A program made the position numbers and the translations under genes. This document shows, piece by piece, positions 1 through 8,400 of a stretch of DNA of 47,483 bases; within the stretch, counting starts at the first letter, position 1; each line of letters opens with the position of its first letter. The stretch is from an uncultured Duncaniella sp. (lineage in GTDB: Bacteria; Bacteroidota; Bacteroidia; Bacteroidales; Muribaculaceae), in assembly GCA_910587165.1 (NCBI GenBank), contig CAJUKP010000018.1:1-47483 (forward strand). The letters are read 5' to 3'. The notes below the pieces were generated by a model. That model did no database searches and was not told the origin of the DNA. It worked only from the letters and a program-made list of their open reading frames with translations.

Positions 1-55
1 GAACTCCTCTTTCAAGAATGAAAATCTTGCGTCCTAACCGATAGACGAATGGGCC
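1..55 (-). tRNA. tRNA-Glu (TTC), 5' part only
   Basis: Read on the minus strand from position 55, the sequence starts GGCCCAT, then shows a D-arm and an anticodon stem CAAGA/TCTTG around the loop TTTTCAT, giving anticodon TTC (glutamate). The variable region and the start of the T-arm (GGAGTTC) run to position 1. The rest of the T-arm and the 3' acceptor strand lie outside the window. A well-formed Bacteroidota promoter lies just upstream on the same strand. Confidence 0.93.
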
Positions 56-87
56 GGGCTGAGCATATTATGCCCAAAAAGCGATTG

Positions 88-119
88 CAAAGTTACAAAC
101 TTTTTTTCTATCCGACAAA
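88..119 (-). promoter_or_regulatory. Promoter of tRNA-Glu
   Basis: On the minus strand, TTTG (119-116), a 20 bp spacer and TAACTTTG (95-88) match the Bacteroidota -33/-7 consensus exactly. It reads into the tRNA-Glu gene, about 33 bp before its first base. Confidence 0.85.
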
Positions 120-157
120 TTTTTCCGCGAAATTTTTCATAACATCGTATTTTTGAG

Positions 158-165
158 TAACTTTG
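158..165 (+). promoter_or_regulatory. -7 element of recO promoter
   Basis: TAACTTTG matches the Bacteroidota -7 box. Only a T-rich stretch (TTTT at 134-137) stands at the -33 distance. The box overlaps any upstream TTG start near 153, which is why the start of recO is placed at ATG 198. Confidence 0.6.
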
Positions 166-197
166 AGGTAGAAAAAACAGTTAAGCTCCAATCCTAT

Positions 198-917
198 ATG
201 CGTGTCTCAGCCATCGCCCTCAAAGTGACCCGTTACAGCGACTCCCAGTCGATACTCACCGCCTTCAGCCGCGAACGGGGGCGTCTGGCCTTTGCCATTC
301 CGGCGGGACGGGGTCGTGAGAGCTCCCGGATCAGAGCGCTCACCATGCCTCTTGGGATGGTGGAGTGCGAGACCGACCTGCGTCCCGGACGTGACGTGCT
401 GCCGATGCGGCAGGTGAGACCTCTGAAGGTAAACGCCGACATACATTCCAATCCCCTCAAGCAGATGACAGCCATGTTTGTGGCAGAGGTGCTCTCAGCC
501 ACTCTTCAGGCAGGCGAGACCGACGAACGGACATTTGATTTCGTGGCCGCGGCGGCGGGCTATCTCGACAAGGCCGGGCCGCGCGAGACCGCCAATTTCC
601 CCATCTGCTTCCTGTACCGCTGGGGCGAATTGCTTGGAGTGGAGCCGGATGTCTCCACTTATAATATAGGTGGTATGCTTGATATGCGCGACGGCCGATG
701 GCGCATGACCGCTCCCCTGCACGGACAATGCCTCTCCCCCCGGGCTTCGGAGGCAGCGGCAATGCTGTCGAGAATGACGTTTGAGAACATGGGTGCATTC
801 CGTTTCCGCCGCGGCGAGCGCGCGGAGATCACGGATGCCATACTCCAGTACTATTCCATCCATATCGCTCCGCTGGGCAATCTGAAGACCCTCCCCGTGC
901 TCCGCTCTATGCTTTAG
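198..917 (+). CDS. recO: DNA repair protein RecO
   Basis: A 239-residue protein with the RecO layout: an N-terminal OB-fold strand pattern (ALKVTRYSDSQSIL and TAFSRERGRLAFAI) and a helical C-terminal part ending in LQYYSIHIAPLGNLKTLPVL, typical of RecO tails. In the family, RecO works with RecR to load RecA on SSB-coated single-stranded DNA in gap repair. An in-frame TTG at 153 would add 15 residues, but a promoter -7 box (158-165) covers that stretch, so ATG 198 is chosen. Length matches Bacteroidota RecO proteins. It stands alone, divergent from tRNA-Glu, and its last 11 bases overlap the end of a possible small convergent gene. Confidence 0.9.
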   Translation: MRVSAIALKVTRYSDSQSILTAFSRERGRLAFAIPAGRGRESSRIRALTMPLGMVECETDLRPGRDVLPMRQVRPLKVNADIHSNPLKQMTAMFVAEVLSATLQAGETDERTFDFVAAAAGYLDKAGPRETANFPICFLYRWGELLGVEPDVSTYNIGGMLDMRDGRWRMTAPLHGQCLSPRASEAAAMLSRMTFENMGAFRFRRGERAEITDAILQYYSIHIAPLGNLKTLPVLRSML

Positions 918-1134
918 GCGACCGGGCCTCACAAGGAAGCGCCGAGAGATGCGTTCCGGCAGCCTCGCCTCCGGGATGCGACTCTATGGCCCTGCGGCGG
1001 AGCTCATCAAGAGCGCGGCGGTGGGCACGGTAAGTGAGAAAACGGTTGATCCAGCGGCCGGTGATGACTGCGAGAATCACTATAGCTATTATGGTGCTCC
1101 AGAGAAGGAGTTCGTGGAAGTCAAGAGGATTCAT
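907..1134 (-). CDS. Possible small single-pass membrane protein
   Basis: A 75-residue open frame with one clear hydrophobic segment at about residues 9-26 (LLLWSTIIAIVILAVITG), followed by a strongly basic stretch (RAHRRALDELRRR), consistent with a membrane anchor and positively charged cytoplasmic side. I do not recognise the family. It converges on recO with an 11 bp 3' overlap. No Bacteroidota promoter is visible upstream, and a run of seven G lies at 1154-1160, about 20 bp before the start codon. The hydrophobic-then-basic pattern argues for a real protein, but a chance frame cannot be excluded. Confidence 0.45.
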   Translation of the reverse strand: MNPLDFHELLLWSTIIAIVILAVITGRWINRFLTYRAHRRALDELRRRAIESHPGGEAAGTHLSALPCEARSPKA

Positions 1135-1294
1135 GATGTACCGGAGTTAGAGTGGGGGGGGTGAACGGATATTGTTTCTTATTTTAAAACACATCCCGTC
1201 ACGGATGGTTCGCCGGCCGTGTCATTTTTTCATCCGGACAGCCAGCACTAAATAATGTTAAAAAAATCGGGGGGGTAAACTCACACTTTATATA

Positions 1295-1326
1295 TTTGGC
1301 TCATGTTGTCTATTTTCGTACCTTTG
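1295..1326 (+). promoter_or_regulatory. Promoter of DUF6660 gene and receptor
   Basis: TTTG (1295-1298), a 20 bp spacer and TACCTTTG (1319-1326), followed 26 bp later by the start codon of the cysteine-rich protein. A run of seven G lies at 1269-1275, about 20 bp upstream of the -33 box. Confidence 0.85.
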
Positions 1327-1351
1327 CAGCCGAATTATAATCGTCATCAAT

Positions 1352-1684
1352 ATGAGAATACTGTCCTTCATAATGGCTCTTCTGGTCTTCGTCCTTGCGA
1401 CGATGCCTTGCTGTGTGGAGGACAATTGCATCTGTTGCGACATGGCCGAGCTCTACGGAGTCTGCGCGTGCGACAACGATAACGGCGACGGCTGCGACGG
1501 CGACATGGAATGCTGCTCGCCGTTCGTAAGCTGCAACACCTGCACCGGGGTGACAACACCTGTGGAATTCAGAGTGCCTCAGGCCGTCTCATTCAGACTC
1601 TCGGACAAACCCGTGTCCAACTGCCGAGACAAAGCCATAACCGGCTTTGACGGCTCAATATGGCAACCGCCTAAATTCTGCTGA
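1352..1684 (+). CDS. Cysteine-rich DUF6660-like protein
   Basis: A 110-residue protein with a hydrophobic N-terminal segment (residues 5-18) that looks like a signal sequence or anchor, then 14 cysteines (positions 20, 21, 26, 28, 29, 38, 40, 48, 54, 55, 61, 64, 91 and 110). The stretch CCSPFVSCNTC resembles the CSPFCxCxCC-type signature I associate with the DUF6660/HYC_CC_PP group, small proteins commonly encoded next to TonB-dependent receptors. The acidic Asp/Asn/Gly region around residues 41-53 and the many Cys suggest metal binding, which is inference. It is followed 82 bp later by a TonB-dependent receptor, most likely in the same transcript. Confidence 0.75.
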   Translation: MRILSFIMALLVFVLATMPCCVEDNCICCDMAELYGVCACDNDNGDGCDGDMECCSPFVSCNTCTGVTTPVEFRVPQAVSFRLSDKPVSNCRDKAITGFDGSIWQPPKFC

Positions 1685-1766
1685 TACATACGGAATCAGA
1701 TTTTATCAGATTTTCCCCGCCTCCACATACGGACACGGGAAGTAACCCATTACACAGAATTTAAGC

Positions 1767-3944
1767 ATGAAAACCATATTTTCCTTCATGGCCATGGCCA
1801 CGCTGACATTCCAGTGTGCCATCGCCGACACATTCAGTGCAACAGTAAAAGACGAAGACAGCGGCGAGACCCTCATCGGAGTCAGCGCGACAGTCAACGG
1901 CACCTCGCTCGGTGCCATATCAGACACCAACGGTACCCTCACCATAACCGGCATCCCCTCCGGCGAACACACCATCACTTTCACCTGCCTCGGCTACGAG
2001 AAGGCTACCCGCAAGTTCACCTTCCCGCTCGCCGACGGATCGGAGCCGGTGGAGGTTGAGCTCGAGCCGGACGATGAGATGCTTGAGGAAGTGGTGGTCG
2101 AGTCGACCCGCGGCACACGAACGTTCAGCAACATCCCAACCCGTGTGGAATTCATCTCGGGCTGCGAGCTCGACGAGAAAGGGAGCATGAAACCCGGCGA
2201 CATCCGTATGCTCCTCAACGAGAGCACCGGTATCATCACCCAGCAGACCTCGGCCACCTCAGGCAACGCATCCATACGCATACAGGGTCTTGACGGACGC
2301 TACACCCAGATTCTCAAGGACGGATTCCCGGTATTTGCCGGAGCGGCGAGCGGTCTTGGCCTTCTCCAGACACCCCCACTTGATCTCAAGCAGGTGGAGA
2401 TCATAAAAGGCGCGTCGTCAACCCTGCATGGCGGAGGCGCCATAGCCGGTCTGGTCAACCTCATCTCCAAGACGCCGAGCGAGAAACGCGACCTCAGCCT
2501 GCACCTCAACTTCACCACCGCCAAGGGTGTGGATGTGAGCGGCTTCTATGGGCAGAAATTCAACAAGGTGGGCACAACCATCTTCGCCGCCTTCAACCAC
2601 AACGGGCCTTACGACCCCTCGGACGTGGGATTCACAGCCATCCCGAAGTTCAACCGCTACGTGCTGAACCCCACGTTCTACCTCTATTTCTCAGAGCGCA
2701 CCAAACTGAGTTTCGGCATAAACTCGATGGTCGAGAACCGTCTCGGCGGCGATATGGAATATGTGAAAGGTCACGGCTCCGAGGAGCACCGCTACTTCGA
2801 GAGGAACAAGACCCAGCGATATTCAACACAGCTCAATCTCAACCACCGGTTTGACGAAAGGAGTTTCATCAATGTCAAGAACAGCGTAAGCTATTTCGAC
2901 CGCGACCTGAGTGTGCCGGACTACCGTTTCGACGGCCGTCAGGTATCTACCTTCAGCGAAGCCTCCTACACCCGCTCGGCCAAGTCGACCGAATGGGTGG
3001 CCGGCCTCAACCTCTGGACCGAGGATTTCCGGGAGAAGCGCCTCTCCTCATTCCCGCTGCGCGACTACACCCGCACCATCGGCGGCGCCTTCGTGCAGAA
3101 CACATGGGAAGCCACCGGGAAATTCAATCTCGAGACCGGTCTGCGCACCGACTGGATCAGCAGCTACGGAGCCATACTGCTCCCCCGAATATCGGCCCAT
3201 TACAAGTTCAACAAACATTTCTCGTCGCGCCTCGGAGGTGGATTCGGCTACAAATCGCCCACCATTTTCACCGAAGAGACCGAGAGAATGGAATATGAGA
3301 ACGTGCTTCCCATCGACAGGAAGTTCAACAAGCTCGAGCGTAGCTACGGAGCCAACTGGGACGTGAACTACAGCACCCCTCTTTTCAACGACAACGTGTT
3401 TCTCAACGTCAACGTCATGCTCTTCTACACCTATCTGCGCAATCCGCTCATGCTCCGCGAGGCCGGCGACGGACTCTACCGCCTCGTCAACATCGACGGA
3501 CACACCGACAGCAAGGGCACGGAGACAAACGTCAAGCTGACCTACCGTGACTTCCACCTCTATCTCGGCTACACCTACACCGACCTGAAGACCCACGACG
3601 GCGGCTGGAGCGAGGAGAACATACTCACGCCCAAGCACCGACTCAACGGCATTCTGATGTATGAGGTCGAGGATGAATGGAAGGTGGGTCTCGAGGCCTA
3701 CTATTTCAGCCGCCAGAAACTCGGCGACGGCCTCACGGGCAAACCATACGTGGTGTGCGGATTCATGATCGAGAAGATCTGGGAGCATTTCTCTGTCTAT
3801 GCCAATTTCGAGAACTTCACCGACCGCCGCCAGACACGTTTCGACTCCATCTATACCGGAAGCATATCCAACCCAGTGTTCCGCGACATCTACGCTCCGC
3901 TCGACGGATTCGTGATGAATGCAGGAGTCAAGATCCGTTTCTGA
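1767..3944 (+). CDS. TonB-dependent outer-membrane receptor
   Basis: A 725-residue receptor. Residues 1-20 form a signal peptide. Residues 22-105 form a carboxypeptidase-D regulatory-like domain (GETLIGVSATVNGTSLGAIS, DTNGTLTITG), typical of Bacteroidota receptors. A plug domain follows from about 110 (IRIQGLDGRYTQILKDGFPV, then VEIIKGASSTLHGGGAIAGL), then a beta barrel ending in an aromatic residue (MNAGVKIRF). It should import a small ligand through the outer membrane using TonB energy. It has no SusD partner, so a polysaccharide substrate is unlikely. The upstream DUF6660-like protein suggests a metal, metallophore or cobamide-like ligand, which is inference. Confidence 0.88.
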   Translation: MKTIFSFMAMATLTFQCAIADTFSATVKDEDSGETLIGVSATVNGTSLGAISDTNGTLTITGIPSGEHTITFTCLGYEKATRKFTFPLADGSEPVEVELEPDDEMLEEVVVESTRGTRTFSNIPTRVEFISGCELDEKGSMKPGDIRMLLNESTGIITQQTSATSGNASIRIQGLDGRYTQILKDGFPVFAGAASGLGLLQTPPLDLKQVEIIKGASSTLHGGGAIAGLVNLISKTPSEKRDLSLHLNFTTAKGVDVSGFYGQKFNKVGTTIFAAFNHNGPYDPSDVGFTAIPKFNRYVLNPTFYLYFSERTKLSFGINSMVENRLGGDMEYVKGHGSEEHRYFERNKTQRYSTQLNLNHRFDERSFINVKNSVSYFDRDLSVPDYRFDGRQVSTFSEASYTRSAKSTEWVAGLNLWTEDFREKRLSSFPLRDYTRTIGGAFVQNTWEATGKFNLETGLRTDWISSYGAILLPRISAHYKFNKHFSSRLGGGFGYKSPTIFTEETERMEYENVLPIDRKFNKLERSYGANWDVNYSTPLFNDNVFLNVNVMLFYTYLRNPLMLREAGDGLYRLVNIDGHTDSKGTETNVKLTYRDFHLYLGYTYTDLKTHDGGWSEENILTPKHRLNGILMYEVEDEWKVGLEAYYFSRQKLGDGLTGKPYVVCGFMIEKIWEHFSVYANFENFTDRRQTRFDSIYTGSISNPVFRDIYAPLDGFVMNAGVKIRF

Positions 3945-4044
3945 ACATAACGACCGCCCCGGACCGGCGCGTCGCAACAGCCATCTCCACCATTTCCGCG
4001 CGGAAGACACCCGACAGGCATATCGCGGAAAAAATCGCCATCCG

Positions 4045-4076
4045 TTTGCATAAACGGAAAATATCCCCTAACTTTG
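4045..4076 (+). promoter_or_regulatory. Promoter of tRNA-Leu
   Basis: TTTG (4045-4048), a 20 bp spacer and TAACTTTG (4069-4076), 23 bp before the first base of tRNA-Leu. Confidence 0.85.
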
Positions 4077-4099
4077 CAGCGAAGAAACCCTCTTCTGCT

Positions 4100-4186
4100 G
4101 CTCGAATGGTGGAATGGTAGACACGAAGGACTTAAAATCCTTTGGTCATTGCGACCGTGCGGGTTCGAGTCCCGCTTCGAGCACCA
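4100..4186 (+). tRNA. tRNA-Leu (TAA)
   Basis: A class II tRNA with a long variable arm. Acceptor strand GCTCGAA (4100-4106) pairs with TTCGAGC (4176-4182). The anticodon stem AAGGA/TCCTT encloses CTTAAAA with anticodon TAA at 4133-4135. The T-arm GCGGG/CCCGC encloses TTCGAGT. The CCA end is encoded (4184-4186). Confidence 0.96.
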
Positions 4187-4187
4187 G

Positions 4188-4232
4188 ACGCTCCCGCACT
4201 CCCCACGACAGGAGAATGCGGGAGCGTTTTTT
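4188..4232 (+). terminator. Terminator after tRNA-Leu
   Basis: An 11 bp perfect stem (4188-4198 with 4217-4227, CGCTCCCGC type) followed by a run of T. It ends only 23 bp before the fmt start codon, leaving little room for a separate fmt promoter. Confidence 0.9.
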
Positions 4233-4255
4233 ACCCCTAACACTCCATTTCCAGA

Positions 4256-5203
4256 ATGAAGAAAGAAGATCTCAGAATCGTATTTCTCGGCACCCCCGAC
4301 TTCGCGGTCGAGAGTCTCGAGGCCATCATAGGCGAAGGCTACAATGTGGTGGGCGTGGTGACCATGCCCGACAAACCTGCCGGACGCGGCCACAAGATGT
4401 TCCAGTCGCCCGTCAAGCTATGCGCCCTTTCACACGGCATCAAGGTGATGCAGCCGGTCAAGCTGAAGGACCCGGAGTTTGTCGAAGAGCTCCGCTCGCT
4501 CAACGCCGATCTCTTCATAGTCATCGCGTTCAGGATGCTCCCCGAGGTGGTCTGGGCCATGCCCACCATGGGCACGTTCAATCTCCACGCATCCCTGCTC
4601 CCGCGCTACCGCGGAGCCGCTCCGATCAACCGCGCGGTGATGAACGGCGACACCGAGACAGGAGTGACCACTTTCTTCCTGCGCCACGACATCGACACCG
4701 GCGACATCATCTCACAGGAGAAGGTGGAGATACTCCCCACCGACAATGTAGGCGACGTACATGACCGGCTCATGCATCTCGGAGCGCGCCTCACCCTCCG
4801 CACCATCCGCGACATTATCGACGGGACACTCGTCACCACCCCTCAGGAAGAGCTCATCGGCGATATCGAGCCTACCCCCGCCCCCAAGATATTCAAGGAG
4901 GATTGCGAGATCCATTGGGACAGACCTGCCGAGACCATACACAACCATGTGCGTGGACTCTCACCCTATCCCGGAGCATGGAGCGACCTCTGCATAGCCG
5001 GGGGCGATCCCGTGCAGCTCAAGATATTCGAGACCGCCGTCCGCCCGGACGTTGCCCCGATGGCTCCCGGCGAGACCCGCGTGGAAGGCACCGCACTTAT
5101 CGTGGGAACATCCACACATCCGGTTGAGATCCTCAGCCTGCAGGCACCCGGCAAACGCCGTATGGCCACCCAGGACTACCTCCGTGGAATGAGATTGAAA
5201 TAA
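4256..5203 (+). CDS. fmt: Methionyl-tRNA formyltransferase
   Basis: A 315-residue protein with the formyltransferase N-terminal domain (IVFLGTPDFAVESLEAI at residues 8-24) and the family signature around residues 105-115, NLHASLLPRYRGAAPI, holding the catalytic Asn and His and the SLLP motif. The catalytic Asp lies in HDIDTGDII (near 146). The C-terminal substrate-tRNA domain begins after about residue 210 (PYPGAWSDL). The enzyme formylates initiator Met-tRNA with 10-formyltetrahydrofolate in the cytoplasm. Length is normal. It lies just after the tRNA-Leu terminator with no clear promoter of its own, so part of its transcription may be read-through from the tRNA promoter. Confidence 0.95.
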   Translation: MKKEDLRIVFLGTPDFAVESLEAIIGEGYNVVGVVTMPDKPAGRGHKMFQSPVKLCALSHGIKVMQPVKLKDPEFVEELRSLNADLFIVIAFRMLPEVVWAMPTMGTFNLHASLLPRYRGAAPINRAVMNGDTETGVTTFFLRHDIDTGDIISQEKVEILPTDNVGDVHDRLMHLGARLTLRTIRDIIDGTLVTTPQEELIGDIEPTPAPKIFKEDCEIHWDRPAETIHNHVRGLSPYPGAWSDLCIAGGDPVQLKIFETAVRPDVAPMAPGETRVEGTALIVGTSTHPVEILSLQAPGKRRMATQDYLRGMRLK

Positions 5204-5217
5204 AAAGCATCAATCTT

Positions 5218-5249
5218 TTTGCAAAATCACACAAAAAGTTGTATTTTTG
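5218..5249 (+). promoter_or_regulatory. Promoter of the TlpA/Omp28 operon
   Basis: TTTG (5218-5221), a 20 bp spacer and TATTTTTG (5242-5249), 28 bp before ATG 5278. Its position rules out an in-frame upstream start near 5239. Confidence 0.8.
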
Positions 5250-5277
5250 TACGTTTAACAGAAAAAGACCAATCATC

Positions 5278-5778
5278 ATGCGCACTTTTCTCAGCATTTT
5301 CGCGTCAATCGCAATCATACTGGGCGTAGCCGGCACAGCCTCCGCCCAGCTTCCCTCCATACAGGTGAAGGATCTCAACGGCAAGACCGTCGATACAGCC
5401 ACCCTCTCCAACGAAGGCAATCCCTTCCTGATCAGTTTCTTCGCCACATGGTGCAAGCCCTGCCTCCGCGAGCTCAAGGCCATCCACGAGCTCTATCCCG
5501 ACTGGCAGGAGGAGACCGGCATGAAAATGTATATCGTCTCCATCGACGAAGCCCAGAACACCCACAAGGTGAAACCCCTCGTCGATGCCGAAGGCTGGGA
5601 CTACGAGGTGCTCCTTGACGCCAACGGCGATTTCTACCGCTCGCTCGGCATCCAGGGTGTGCCCCATATGCTCATCCTCGACGGCAACGGCCAGATAGTG
5701 GAGTCGCACTCAGGCTACACCGACGGCGCCGAGCACGACATCATCAAGAAGCTCCGCTCGCTCAAGACAGCCGAATAA
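5278..5778 (+). CDS. TlpA-like periplasmic thioredoxin
   Basis: A 166-residue protein with a signal peptide (residues 1-23, ending ASAQ) and a thioredoxin fold of the TlpA/ResA type. The redox site is FFATWCKPCLRE (CKPC at about residues 61-64), and the cis-proline loop is GIQGVPHMLI. It probably reduces or isomerises disulfides of exported proteins. It is first in an operon with DUF6029, Omp28-like and type IX cargo genes. The Omp28-like product also has a thioredoxin-like CxxC, so redox chemistry on cell-surface proteins is a reasonable shared role, but that is inference. Confidence 0.88.
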   Translation: MRTFLSIFASIAIILGVAGTASAQLPSIQVKDLNGKTVDTATLSNEGNPFLISFFATWCKPCLRELKAIHELYPDWQEETGMKMYIVSIDEAQNTHKVKPLVDAEGWDYEVLLDANGDFYRSLGIQGVPHMLILDGNGQIVESHSGYTDGAEHDIIKKLRSLKTAE

Positions 5779-5835
5779 TCACCCCGTCCGAGACACCATC
5801 CATCCCCACCATACCCCTTTTCCCAACAGCAGCAG

Positions 5836-7521
5836 ATGAAACCCACAAAGTGCCTTTCCCCGCTCCTCATAGCAGCTGCTCTCGCCACTCCGGCGATGTC
5901 GCAGGCCTTTACCATAGGCGGCGACAACGGCGTGGCGCTCCACGGCAGCATCCAGGCCGACGTGCTCTTCCCCGAGGACGACAAAGCCATCAACACCGAG
6001 CCTAAAGAGAAGGACATACTCTTCAACACCTACGCCGACCTCAACATGATATCCCGTTATGTCGATGCTGGTGTGAGGCTTGAATTCATGAAGTGGCCTC
6101 TGCCCGGCTATGAACCCGATTTCGCCGGATGGGGCGTGCCTAATATATATGTGAAGGGACGCTACAAGGGCTTCGAGCTCACTGCCGGCGACTTCTACGA
6201 GCAGTTCGGCAGCGGATTCATCCTCCGTACATATCAAGAACGGTCGCTCGGAATAGACAACTCGATCCGCGGAGGCCGACTGAAGATAAACGCATTGCGC
6301 GGATTCAACTTCACCCTGCTCGGCGGTCTGCAGCGCCGCTACTGGGACTGGAAAAAGCAGTCGCAGGTCTATGGCGGCGACATGGAGATCAACATCTCCG
6401 ACCTTTCGAAGAGCTTGTCCGACAAGGGGATCGGCTGGACATTCGGCGCAAGCTATGTGCTCAAGCATGAGAGCGACGAAGACCAGATGGTGAGCGGAAC
6501 CGACTATCGCCTCAATCTCCCCAAGAACGTGAGCGCCTTCGATCTGCGCACCAATTTCCGCAAAGGCAATTTCGGTGTGCTCGGCGAATTCGCATGGAAG
6601 GGACAGGATCCCTCGTTTGACAACAACTACACCTACGGCAAGGGAACCGCCGCCATGCTGTCGGGATCATGGTCACGCTCAGGCATGAGCCTGCTCCTGC
6701 AGGCCAAACGAAGCGAGAATATGGCATTCCGTTCCCAGCGCTCCATCAGCGGAACGTCGGCATTCCTCAACAATATGCCCGCTTTCGCCTACCAGCACAC
6801 CTATTCACTCCCCGCCCTCTACCCCTACGCCACCCAGGCCGCCAACGGCGAGTGGGCTTTCCAGGGATCGTTCGCCTACACATTCAAGCGCAAGACCCCG
6901 CTCGGAGGAAAGTATGGAACCAAGATCAAGATCAATGCCAGCTACATACGCGGGCTTGACCGCAAGGCTCCGGCTCCACTTGTGGGCAACACCATCGAAG
7001 GCACCGACGGCTACACGTCAGCATTCTTCAAGATGGGCGCCGAGAACTATCACGACTTCAATATCCAGATAGAGAAGAAGCTCTCGCGCAGCTACAACCT
7101 CTCGTTCATGTATATGAACCAGATGGTCAACAACGATGTGCTCAAGATAGCCGAGGTGGAAAACACCCACAAGATCCGCACGAACATCTTCGTGCTCGAC
7201 GGCAAATGGAGCATCGACCACCGCTACACACTGCGCACCGAGCTACAGTATCTCACCACACGCCAGGATCAGAAGGACTGGGTGTATGGCCTCGTCGAGC
7301 TCTCGGTAGCCCCCTATCTCATGTTCACCCTCAGCGATATGTGGAACTGCGGCGACACCGGCACCCACTACTACATGGGTGGCGTCACCGCCAACTACCG
7401 CTCGAACCGCCTCATGCTCAGCTACGGCCGCACACGCGAAGGCTTCAACTGCTCGGGCGGTGTGTGCCGCAAGGTGCCCTCGACACGCGGTTTCCAGATT
7501 GCTTACACCTACAATTTCTAA
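5836..7521 (+). CDS. DUF6029-type outer-membrane barrel protein
   Basis: A 561-residue protein with a signal peptide (residues 1-24, ending in SQA) and alternating beta-strand character throughout, ending IAYTYNF with a terminal Phe as in barrel proteins. The stretch YVDAGVRLEFMKWPLPGY and the following GRYKGFELTAGDFYEQFGSG are characteristic of the DUF6029 family as I remember it. No enzymatic motif is visible. The function is unknown; it is probably an outer-membrane channel or scaffold. It lies 57 bp after the TlpA-like gene and 31 bp before the Omp28-like gene, so all should be cotranscribed. Confidence 0.78.
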   Translation: MKPTKCLSPLLIAAALATPAMSQAFTIGGDNGVALHGSIQADVLFPEDDKAINTEPKEKDILFNTYADLNMISRYVDAGVRLEFMKWPLPGYEPDFAGWGVPNIYVKGRYKGFELTAGDFYEQFGSGFILRTYQERSLGIDNSIRGGRLKINALRGFNFTLLGGLQRRYWDWKKQSQVYGGDMEINISDLSKSLSDKGIGWTFGASYVLKHESDEDQMVSGTDYRLNLPKNVSAFDLRTNFRKGNFGVLGEFAWKGQDPSFDNNYTYGKGTAAMLSGSWSRSGMSLLLQAKRSENMAFRSQRSISGTSAFLNNMPAFAYQHTYSLPALYPYATQAANGEWAFQGSFAYTFKRKTPLGGKYGTKIKINASYIRGLDRKAPAPLVGNTIEGTDGYTSAFFKMGAENYHDFNIQIEKKLSRSYNLSFMYMNQMVNNDVLKIAEVENTHKIRTNIFVLDGKWSIDHRYTLRTELQYLTTRQDQKDWVYGLVELSVAPYLMFTLSDMWNCGDTGTHYYMGGVTANYRSNRLMLSYGRTREGFNCSGGVCRKVPSTRGFQIAYTYNF

Positions 7522-7552
7522 TCAACCAACCTCTTATCTCTCCCCTTAGAAA

Positions 7553-8380
7553 ATGGAATTAAAGAACACTCTCAGATATCTTTTCCTCACCCTTCCCGCC
7601 ATCGCCTTCACCGCCTGCGACGACATCGACACAGCCGACCGCTTCATCGAGACCGCGCCGGTCGAGGTGGCCCGCACCGTCCTGCTCGAGGACTTCACCG
7701 GGCAGCGTTGCTCAAACTGTCCCGAGGCCCATGAGCGCATCGAAGCCCTCGTGGAACAGTATGGCGACAACATCATCCCCGTCAGCGTCCATGCCGGTGG
7801 TCTTGCCATCTCAGTGGACCGCACCAACTTCGAATATAATTATGTGGGGCTGATGACCGCCGACGGCAGCAGCTACGACTCACGTTACAACACACTGCAG
7901 ACCTGGCCCGCCGGAACAGTCAACCGTGGCTCCACCCTCAACCACTCGTCATGGGCGGCAGCCATACGCAACGCCATATCCGAGGAGACCAATCTCTCCA
8001 TCAGCCTGACAGCCACCGTCGACGACGGCGGAACCATCAGCATCGCATCCACCCTCAAGCCCACAGCCAACCTCAAAGGCAATTACCAGATCTGGATCAC
8101 CGAGGACGGCATCGTTGCCCGGCAGAAGCTACCCGACAACTCCGACGACAACAACTACGTGCACAACCACGTGTTCCGCGCCGCTGTCAACGGCACATGG
8201 GGCGAGGAGACCACCCTCACATCAGGTGTCAAGACCGACCTCACGCATTCCATCGCCGTAAGAAACACCGACAAAGAGCGTTGGGACGTGAACAACCTCT
8301 CTGTTGTGGCGTTTTTCTACAACGAGAGCGGTGTGGTTCAGGCCGCACGCGCCAAAGTAGTATCATCCACTCAGGAATAA
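7553..8380 (+). CDS. Omp28-related lipoprotein
   Basis: A 275-residue protein with a lipoprotein signal (PAIAFTAC, lipid-modified Cys at residue 21). Residues 44-57 read LLEDFTGQRCSNCP, a thioredoxin-like CxxC typical of the Omp28 family known from Porphyromonas. The C-terminal half is beta-rich and resembles the Omp28 immunoglobulin-like part. It is probably held on the outer membrane. The pairing with a TlpA-like thioredoxin in the same operon suggests the CxxC is active, which is inference. Confidence 0.85.
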   Translation: MELKNTLRYLFLTLPAIAFTACDDIDTADRFIETAPVEVARTVLLEDFTGQRCSNCPEAHERIEALVEQYGDNIIPVSVHAGGLAISVDRTNFEYNYVGLMTADGSSYDSRYNTLQTWPAGTVNRGSTLNHSSWAAAIRNAISEETNLSISLTATVDDGGTISIASTLKPTANLKGNYQIWITEDGIVARQKLPDNSDDNNYVHNHVFRAAVNGTWGEETTLTSGVKTDLTHSIAVRNTDKERWDVNNLSVVAFFYNESGVVQAARAKVVSSTQE

Positions 8381-8400
8381 CTCTCACTAAACCTATTTAT

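Noticed and set aside
153..197. Upstream TTG start of recO
   Set aside because: The promoter -7 box TAACTTTG (158-165) lies within it; ATG 198 fits the family start.
949..1164. 71-residue plus-strand frame opposite the small membrane protein
   Set aside because: No hydrophobic pattern, domain or promoter; the minus-strand frame is more protein-like.
3048..4010. 320-residue minus-strand open frame over the first TonB receptor
   Set aside because: Val/Glu/His-rich shadow frame of the receptor gene without any domain.
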